A stretch of DNA of 64,000 nt from the NCBI RefSeq assembly GCF_033439725.1, contig NW_026944389.1, positions 1,860,001 to 1,924,000 on the forward strand. Reading direction: 5' to 3'. This document shows positions 55,920-64,000 of the stretch, one piece after another. Made by a program: the position numbers and the translations under genes. The notes under the pieces are model-generated. The model made no database searches. It saw only the letters and a list, made by a program, of their open reading frames with translations, and was not told the DNA's origin. The DNA is from Neurospora tetraspora. Its lineage: Eukaryota; Ascomycota; Sordariomycetes; Sordariales; Sordariaceae. The stretch's first letter is position 1. Each line of letters starts with the position of its first letter.

Positions 55920-58378
55920 TGTTAGTTGCCAGAACGAAGAGACCGCAGTATTGAGAAGAGTATTCCGACCAGGCCAAGCAAATTCGAGAGGTGCCGTGGG
56001 AGTAGATGGAGCAGACACCAAGAAAAAGGATTCCTCCGGTTCACGCAAGCTGTACTCCATCGTGACGAACTGGCCAAGGCAAGAACGCCTATGTGGTGGT
56101 GTATGAATAGCTGAGCCGTAGCCCGATCTTATCTCTCATGTCCCCAATAGCAGTGAAGCCTCTGCCAGTGACTGGACAATCACGAGGGCTGTTCTTTGGG
56201 GAACGAGCGAAAAGGATCGGACTGAAGAGGAGGAGGGACGGGGAAGGGAAGAGAGATCGGATGGCATGGCACAGAACAGCGGGGAATGACGTACCTTCAT
56301 CTTGTCCGACAGCGATACTCAGACGACTTGTAAGCTGTGTGTACACAAACCAAACCCGGAACTATTGTGCTATACAGGTAGAGAAACAGAAACGGCTGAC
56401 GGGGTGAGGGGCGTCAGCAAACAACTTTTTGGAGCGGGCGTCCTAGTGTCGGCGTGCGCAGGCAATCGTGGTTGGGGTTACGCCGACTCAAATGACGGAC
56501 GGCGAGAGGTGTTGCCTAGGATCCCTCTGGGGTTGGTCCTGGGCGGTTGTGCGTGTGTCTGTGTCGTGGAGGGTGCTGCTGGCTGGGATCTGTGTAACGA
56601 TGCAACGAAATGCGCCGTATGTATCGGTCGGATGGGTGCCGGGGAAGCAGCGCTGCGATGACGGGAGTGAATATCGCGAACGGGGTCGTTCTCTGCTAGT
56701 GTTTGCGACCGTGCGAACGTAAGGGAGACGTTGTAATTCCAGCTAATTTCGGAGACCCGTTTCGTGTAAACTGGTCGCGCCCCAATGCTTCTATCCCTCC
56801 CAAGTCGATGTTCGAGAGGCGCTGTCTGGCCGAGTTTGCCTCAATCTTGGCTTTCCGTCTTTGTCTGAGCCTGATCGCCTGGCGTGTGTGTGTGGTGTTG
56901 ATGGCAATCCTCTTGTTCCTTTGTTCAGCCGCAATGCCGACTGCCTAGACCCAATGCTCAACCTGCAATTCCCAGTCCGGCGAGCGCTTCTGGAATGTCT
57001 GGTGGTGGACAATCCGCCGGGAGCCGCGTTGATTATGCGATTGTTGTCGGGGTTGATTGAGTAACTGTCGCAGAAAGGTTGGTTGTCGAGGGTTGGAACT
57101 GAAGCGAGCGAGCAGCTGGGAATGGAAGCTGGAAGTGCGCGGTGGCGGGGAAGGATCAGGATCAGGTGGGATATATGGCCTGCGTGCCTTGCGTGCTAGT
57201 TCTTCTGCTGGGCAGGGGCTTCGGGACGGGCAGCAATAGCATAAAAAAAAAGGGAGAAAGGGACAGCCCAAGCCAAGCTTGAAGCGGAAGCAGCAAGGGT
57301 GATCAAGGGTCAATTCCGGGTGTGCTCTCACAAGAGTGGAAGTCGACAGGGTGGTGGCCGGAGATGGCTCGAAGCTGAGACGGGCGGGTATGATGAAGGT
57401 CGAGTCACCAGCCTAGCCGACGGCATGGAAAATGTTGGAAAAACAGCCACTCGCGCTTGCTTGCTCTGCTAGTGTCTGCTAGTGCCTGCTAGTTTATGCC
57501 TGTGTCCTGAGCGTGAAAGGGTGGCTGCCTCTATCTAGCCGGTAGCAACCGCATGACAATCGGCATGACAATGGACGGCCAGGACTGTCACGGCTACCTC
57601 GACTCGAGAGGGGAATTGCATTGCAGCAGCGCAGAGGCCGCGCGGCCAGGTACCTCCGAGCTAAGGTAGCAGGTACCTGAGGCCCCCTCGGCCTGCTCGA
57701 TTGCTGCCCTGCGGTTGGTGAAATTAGAGAGCGCGGCCAGGGTTCTCGTCAAGGCAGAGGGACCCACCCTCCCTGGGCCTGTGGGTCCGAATTGGCTTTC
57801 TAGCCTTTCTTGGCCGCTCTCGATCTTTGGGATTCCGGTTGTGCCCACCACGATACGACCAGAACTTTGCGACAAATGGAAGAAGTCGGCCAACGTCAAA
57901 TCTCAACTGGAACCAACCAGCTTGCCAGTCTTACAAGTTCTGATCAAAGACGAGTCTTGCGCAATGAGGCTATTTATCAGGTAAAATTGCTGTTACCTCA
58001 GGTATTCTCCGTTGGTATTTTTGTTATTGTCATTGCCTGGCCTACACATGTGGTGTATGTATTGCGTAAGTCTGGCATAAGATCGATATGTGTCCATGCT
58101 AGTGTGCGTATCCTCTCTATATACTAATAGCAGCTTACCCCCAAAAAAGTGCGGGTAGGGTGTTAGTGCTTTTCGCGGGCGGTCCCCACGTAAAACTCCG
58201 CACGCACTAACTAATTGTTATCGCACGGACTTTTCGGCACCGGATTCCCACGTAAAAAATTGTTAGCACTAACCTCTTAACTCACGTTCTGTTAACGCAC
58301 ATCCACGCCAGCAAATTCTTCTCCCTTTCGCGACGTGTTCTCCACCGTAAACATCAACAACATCACGAACTACAAACC
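55920..58378. other. Long intergenic region
   Basis: About 2.4 kb upstream of Bem1, possibly an extended promoter or 5' UTR. 58140-58330 has repeated GTTAGTGC/GCACTAAC and CCCACGTAAAA strings leading into the ORF at 58379, which may be part of a mobile element. No other gene is seen. Confidence 0.45.
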
Positions 58379-58693
58379 ATGCCTCCGAAACGCCGCCGTA
58401 CGGCTACTACTGCCGCTGCGGCTCTACCCTCTGCCGGGCGTGTTTCTACCGTTTCTGAGGCGAGCACGGCACGTACACGCCGTAGACGACCTGCGAATAA
58501 CTCCCAGACCTCATACTGCACCCGTTGCCGCGAGAATAAACCCATATCGGACTTCCGCCTCAGCACGCGTGGTGCACGGACTCTTTGCACGAACCACCCC
58601 AGAATCCAGCTCTGCACGGGCCACAACCCTGGATCCAGCCTTACACCCTCACGGAAGGGTCGAGGACAGCTTGCTGGCCTCCCCGAACACTAG
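58379..58693 (+). CDS. Cys-rich (zinc-ribbon-like) ORF, possible transposon fragment
   Basis: ORF of 104 aa. Basic N-terminus MPPKRRR, then Arg-rich RTRRRRP and a segment YCTRCRENKPISDFRLSTRG...TLCTN. This C-x2-C...F...C pattern recurs in fungal transposon-associated and orphan proteins (recollection of the family). The expected last cysteine pair is missing, and the frame ends after unrelated-looking residues. I suspect a truncated or frameshifted relic. The promoter side has short inverted GTTAGTGC/GCACTAAC strings. Confidence 0.35.
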   Translation: MPPKRRRTATTAAAALPSAGRVSTVSEASTARTRRRRPANNSQTSYCTRCRENKPISDFRLSTRGARTLCTNHPRIQLCTGHNPGSSLTPSRKGRGQLAGLPEH

Positions 58694-61198
58694 TTTCTTC
58701 TAAGCACTGCATTTGCATCGTGTGATCGCGCTTGTCATAGCGGAAGCTGTGGTTGGTTTGCTCGAGCGCTCCCGTTGCTACGAGTTGACGACCAGATTGC
58801 TATCGGATCGGGACCTCTGGGAGTTTACTTCACTTCTCCAAGCTCAAGGATTCAGTTGCTTCATGCTCGAGTCCGTTCCATCACTGTCCATCCAAGAACT
58901 TGAAAGTCGTCGTCGTCGAAAACAGTCGATGCGATGCTGAGAGGCAGGAATATGCCTGCTGTTAGTGCACCATCTCATACGATGCGTCATAAGATGTTCA
59001 AAGCCCACACCTTGTGGTCAATGCATTGACATCGACATGGAAGGCTCCATCTGACGTCAATGCAAGGTCTTCGAGACGGTTTACAAGACACCAGTAAGGC
59101 TGGTAGCGTCACTGGATTATATATATATACTATATGGTTACGACCAAGGTTCAGATCTACCTATGTTTGGTAAAGGTCGTAAAGCGATTCTACAAAGTCC
59201 GAGTCTCCTTCATTGGTGCAGCAAACGCATCACGATCTCGATATCAGATATCGCTTTGGCTTGATTCTCGCTTCTCGCTCTCGGGGGGTTCGGATGAACA
59301 CTAACATCTATCCAACAAGCCCACAACAACGAACAAGGAGCATTGGTGTCTATAGAGTCCAGACTCTATAGAGATACCGTTATGACGGCCTGATAGGGCA
59401 ATGCCGCAAAACTTTGTCCGAGATTTTACAACAGGGCGCCAACGACATCAGGTTTTTTCTGCAAATCCCACACTTTTCGTCAGCTTCTAGTCTGTCGTTA
59501 GTTGGCATTTTCACTCTTCCCATTGCGATGAAGTGAAATCCTAGTCACGATCATAAGGGTGGTTGGTGTAAGTGAACGTTCTTCCATATCCTCTCCACCG
59601 GACAATACCCACACAACCTTCCATTCAATTTAGTGCAGGATTCATATGTACAAGCCAAGCTTTGACCGATCGGGATGTAACGCGAGAAGCACAGCCGAGG
59701 ACGGGCCGGGATGCCCGCCGCTGGTGCACCTGTAAGCAGTGAGGCAGCGTGATATTTATTGATTTTCCAGGGGTTTTAGCTTCTGCTGGACAAGGCTTTT
59801 TTGTCCCACAGGAAAGGTGAAAGAACATGATCCTTTTATCAAGGTGTTGGCGCGCGGCTCCCCGTCTGTTGGCCATGAAATCAAACTGTTGAATGTTGCA
59901 CACCAAAATTATCTCCTCTATATCCCCAAGATCACACATTATCTTGGCGCATGAGACCCTCGATGATGGTTAGCATAAAGACAGCCAAAATGGCTTCGAT
60001 GTCAACGATGCACAACATTACTGTGTGCTGGTGCTAATGAAGTACCTTCTTATTTTGCTAACTGAAAACATGCCCATTCAAGCTCCCTGCCCAAGGCTGT
60101 GTTAGGCGCAGAAGTGAATCGGCCAGCTGCTCTCAACACTGTCCCCTTAACGCCAAACACCTGAGTTACCTATACTAGGATGAAGAAAAAAGCCCAAGGG
60201 ACAGATGCAATCAGTTTTGACACCCAGAGACGCCACAACCCTATGCTTGCTGACCTGAACTACCACCCACAGATGCCCACGCCGAAACACAAGGAGTACT
60301 GTAAAAGATTCGAAAAAAGAGCGGTGCTTTCGAGCACGTATATAAAGAGAGCAGGGTGCCACTACAGCACCGTAGCAACTAATGCTGCTGCTTCCACGTC
60401 GCCAAAGGTCACCTCTGCGTGACCCTGATGCTTGCTAAAATGCGAGACCCTCGGAGCTGACATGTCGGATCTTCCGGAAAGACACATTATCGGGAAAGAA
60501 GGAGGTTGATATGCGAAGACGCCATCTCCATCCTGTCCACCTTTGATGGCTTCCGAGAACGGCGGATATAACGTCCCCGTTCTTGACTAGGCTGATTCGT
60601 ATACTGCACGCCTCAACCAGGTTTTAGGACCTTTAGCCGTGACTTGATGCCGGCGAAGAATATTGAAAGACAGGAGATGCGCCTGTCCTGGAGGAACTAG
60701 CTGAAAAGGTAAGTTGGAATGCGTTGCAAGTGACAACCAGGCGCATCGCAAGGTCGCGAGACGACTCGGAGGAAGAAGTAGTGTTCGTCAATGTAGGGTT
60801 TCCACAGGGCATGGCGTGGGCTTCCTATAATGCTTTCCACGTTACGCCTCTTTAGAGAGTAACATCGGAACTGGTTGACGACGAAGAAACGGGGAAAGAT
60901 TACCCGTCGGTATTCCCTATCGCCGGATCGCCCAGTCGCACTTCCATAAAGTGTTGCCGATACGGGCCCAGGTCGCAAATCTCGTGGGGGCTGAAAAACA
61001 AAGGTCGAGAAAGGGCGTGCTATCAAGAATATCAAACTATCACGACGACGCAAGGGTGCAGATCCCAGTGACTGAGGCGGGAAACTACGAAGGCGGAGAT
61101 AAAATAGAAACATCAGGTCGGCAGTTGGTGCTGATGTCGTGGGTTCCGAAACGATGTGGGCGGGTGAGGCGACGATAGGAAATAAGGACTCAGTGCTG
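58694..61198. other. Long intergenic region
   Basis: 2.5 kb without a gene I can support. Several ORFs of 70-185 codons overlap in both strands and have no domain or clear splice partners. No RNA gene is recognised. Confidence 0.4.
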
Positions 61199-62945
61199 TT
61201 AGATTTGACCTTTGATGTCAACCCTGGAAAATGCTGCCTTCCTCGGACCCTCAAACAGCTCTTTAGCTTTTCCGGTCAGGAAAACAACAGTTCCGTCGCG
61301 GTCCTCCAGTAGATCCTGGCCCTGGTAGTCGAGGATGAATTGGGCAGCATCCGCATCCGACTCAAAGTACAGCTCTTCCGTGACGAAGCGCAGTGGCACA
61401 TCGGGTTTATACCTAAGCAGAGTTAGCAACAAAATCCTAGCCGCATATGAAGGGAATGGAAGGTACGTACGCCTTACAGATGTTGCAAAGAGCAGCAAGG
61501 CGTTCACGGCCAACGAACATATCCATAAGATATGCGCCCATGTTGGGCGTGTCGTTGTAGAGCCGGAAAAAGCGGTGGTAGTTGCCCAACGCCAATGCGG
61601 ATCGGACATCAAGCGCATGCTTTATGGCCTCTTCCTCCTTCTCTGCTGCAGTTAGATCCGCCAGGACGTCGTTCAACGCCGTGCGGTTAGCGGTATGAAT
61701 GAAATACAAGATACGATACGCCTTGAACTCGATCGACTTCCCCTTGATACCCATTTTGTAGAGGGCCTTGAGCTGGGTCTGACACTGATTATACTCACCG
61801 AGGTCCCCCTTCTCCAAGGCAATCCGGGCATGGATTTCGTAGACTTCTACGGTAAACTCATTCTTGATGCGCTGGACTGTCAGGTCCTGACGCATGGATT
61901 TGAACTGATCGCAGATGTAAGAGTAGTTTTGCTCCTTCTTCCACTTCCTCTTGAGCAGCTCGAGCGTCTGGCGCAGAACCCGCTCTGGTCGGACCACGGA
62001 CGGAACGGGCGGTGCCGTCAGACGGAGATAGCGCTTCTCCAGGGTCTCGCATGTACCGACAACCGGGCCGTCGCTGGGAGGAGGAGTCGGCTCGCGATAC
62101 GTCGACTTGTATCCTCCGTCGAACCGCTTCTGACGCTTCTCCAACTGCTTCTGGAACTTACTTTGGGTCTTCGACTGGGCTTCCTCGACTGGCGCTGGGC
62201 GTTTATCAGCATTGAATGTAATGCGGTCCTCAAGGCGATTCTGTCCGTTCCGCCAAGGGGGTGCGGCGCCCTCGCTGAAATCTGTAGACTTGCGCTTCTT
62301 GGAACTGGTAGGGGAAATAGAAAGGGCCGAGAAGTTCGATGCTTGCTGAAGGGCCCTGGCTCTAGCACGCTCCTCCTTGATCATCTCTTGTGGCAAGGGC
62401 ATTTTCTCCCAGTTGACTGAGTACATGTGGCCCTGGTCGTTTGCGTACGAAATGGTTTCCTTGAGCTTGGCTTCCATTTCGGCGCGGGTGACGGATGGAT
62501 CTAGGTTGGAAGTCTGGAAAGAACGCTGCACGTAGTTGCGAACAGATTCTGGCCAGTCGATCTTTTTCTTGGCGGGCTCTTGCGTTGTAGAGGGCGAGGC
62601 GGCAGTCAAGGGCGCGGCTGGATTAGTGTGAAGTTGTGTTGCGGGAGGATGTGTAGGAAGAGGGCCGTAGGCAGGTGGGGGAGGATAGGAAGCGGGTGGT
62701 GCGGCGGAATAAGGTTGACCGAAGGTTTGGCGGACCTGAACTGGAGTGAATGCGGTAGCAGCTGGGGAGTAGAGATGAACGAACGTCAGCAACAGTCACC
62801 GACAGTGTCAGAATGAGGCGGCAGGAGTAGATAGCAGGTGGCAGAGATGGGACGAAAAGGCACGCGGCAAAAGCATACCAGAGTACGGATAGGCCGCCGG
62901 CGGCTGCGTGCCCGGCGGAGGAGGTTGAGCAGATGGCCACTGCAT
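61199..62945 (-). CDS. thp3: Thp3/LENG8-like SAC3-GANP family protein
   Basis: Predicted as complement(join(61199..61412,61471..62761,62879..62945)), 523 aa. Introns are 117 nt (GTATGC...CCCAG) and 58 nt (GTACGT, branch GCTAAC, TTAG). The N-terminus is Pro-rich (MQWPSAQPPPPG). Residues about 100-150 hold WPESVRNYVQRSF. The SAC3/GANP domain follows, with TVQRIKNEFTVEVYEIHARIALE, GEYNQCQTQLKALY and the PCI-like end VPLRFVTEELYF. This is the LENG8/Thp3 type, which in yeast pairs with Csn12 in mRNA splicing and elongation. The donor that gives ICKAYKPDVPL was chosen because it has the better GTACGT consensus and keeps the domain intact. Confidence 0.9.
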
Positions 62946-63718
62946 GTTGCTCGTCTGGAATCGATCGGGTTGTCGAGGGAGAGTCGAAGCACACGACGAA
63001 ACAAACAACGACGGAGCAAGAAAAGACGATGCCAACAAATTAAACAGAACTCGCTGGCAAACAACAACTCGTACAACTCGTGTGAACCAAGGTTCAAAAC
63101 TAGCTATGGAACTGGGCGTATAGTCGTGGACGGTGGCGAGGGGATGGTTGCCGATAGTAATGCTGGGCTGAAATTAATGAAGTGGGCGGTGACAAGAAAC
63201 ATGCAAGGTTGATCAAAGAGAACCTCCAGCCTTCTGTTCAAAGTGTTGGTTGAACCTCGAAAGGGTGTGAAGTGGCAGTGGCCCAAAAGTTGATCGGGCG
63301 TGGGTTCCATTCCGAACTCAGCCGGCCATCACTAGCCACCGCACGGGCTGCATGCTGCACCTGTCACCACCTGCTGTCTGTCATCTCGAGTCAGTGTTAG
63401 TGCAGCGGTATCACACCCAGCCACGTGGGTGTCCCCATGGCGGGCAGACGGCAAGACGGGAAGGACAATTGATGAGCAGCTGAAGGCCTGCTGAAGCAAG
63501 GCTCAGATTGCCCTCGCTAAAGTGGACGGGAAAGTGTACCTAGCCGCTATCTAGTCGCCGCCAAGACATATAGTCCCGGTCGCTGGTCGACAGCAACACC
63601 CCCGCCGACATCATTCCGCAACCGCCACTTCAGTTGTTCCAAGTTGTCCGTCTTCTTTTCACTCTTTTATAACCCGACTCCCTGAAGGCCCCAACCAGCT
63701 TTCCCCCAGCTATGACGA
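62946..63718. other. Divergent promoter region
   Basis: Between divergent Thp3-like and Vps36 start codons. No element is identified. Confidence 0.5.
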
Positions 63719-64000
63719 ATGTTTCTAAAGAATCTCGACCTCACCACTGCGTTGCGGCCGTCGTACCTGCCCGATGAAGACCTGCTCTTTGTCCAGGACA
63801 ATGTGGGGTTGTACGAGGGGTGAGCATCTGACTCCGAGTCCCTTCTCCATTCCCGCCATCATCACTCATCACTCATTACGCCTCTTGCTTTGTTCACTCT
63901 TACGTCAAGAGAATCCCCGACTGACTGATGCGCCATGCCTTTACCAGCAAATACAAACTGCCCAACCAGCAAAATGGCCAGGTTTACCTGACCTCGCACC
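63719..64000 (+). CDS. vps36: Vps36 (ESCRT-II), N-terminal part
   Basis: Predicted as join(63719..63819,63948..>64000), cut by the window end. Exon 1 encodes MFLKNLDLTTALRPSYLP and DLLFVQDNVGLYEG. After an intron of 128 nt (GTGAGC...TACCAG), exon 2 continues KYKLPNQQNGQVYLTSH. This is the start of the GLUE (PH-like) domain of Vps36, which binds PI3P and ubiquitin for multivesicular-body sorting at endosomes. The GG|C join is in frame. Confidence 0.9.

Overview
The window is nuclear DNA of a filamentous ascomycete, most likely a Sordariomycete of the Sordariales type. Introns are short (about 55-200 nt) with GTRNGT donors, CTAAC/CTGAC branch sites and YAG acceptors. The protein set (Bud3, Bem1, Rad4, Atp19, Mtp18, Thp3, Vps36, HET, RBR ligase) is fungal, and one 3.9 kb transposon has been reduced to A+T-rich decay of the kind RIP produces. 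All exon joins below are my own predictions from splice signals and reading frame.

Layout. 1-4.7 kb: 5'-truncated Bud3-like RhoGEF. 5.2-16.6 kb: a cluster of small, rapidly diverging genes (five intact on the minus strand, one on the plus strand, one decayed). They share a gene plan: a phase-0 intron followed by a short last exon carrying a V-x-x-P-R-x-L-like motif. I do not recognise the family. 12.8-22.9 kb: two divergently transcribed protein-kinase genes of the same architecture. The plus-strand one runs into a HET-domain gene through a chain of introns separated by exons of only 3 nt (20.16-20.89 kb). This is the most unusual structure in the window. 23.8-38.5 kb: housekeeping block with a Dcc1-like cohesion factor, an RNF216-like RBR ubiquitin ligase with an in-frame amber codon before its apparent tail, Rad4/XPC, Cuz1-like AN1 finger protein, Mtp18-like mitochondrial protein with a non-GT donor, and ATP synthase subunit K. 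38.7-43.3 kb: a 555-bp foldback/MITE-like element next to a 3.9 kb RIP-like decayed DNA transposon with TIRs and a TTA target duplication. 44.6-49.3 kb: a secreted cysteine-containing protein and two small coiled-coil proteins. 50.8-64 kb: CENP-B/Abp1-like DNA-binding protein, Bem1 scaffold, a Cys-rich transposon-like ORF, Thp3/LENG8, and the start of Vps36.

The accessory block (5-23 kb) looks like an allorecognition or innate-immunity-type region: HET, paired kinases and a tandem family of small variable proteins with low-complexity expansions. The housekeeping genes around it act independently in polarity and septation (Bud3, Bem1), DNA repair (Rad4), cohesion (Dcc1), proteostasis (RBR, Cuz1), mitochondria (Mtp18, Atp19), mRNA metabolism (Thp3) and endosomal sorting (Vps36). 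I saw no tRNA, rRNA or CRISPR array.
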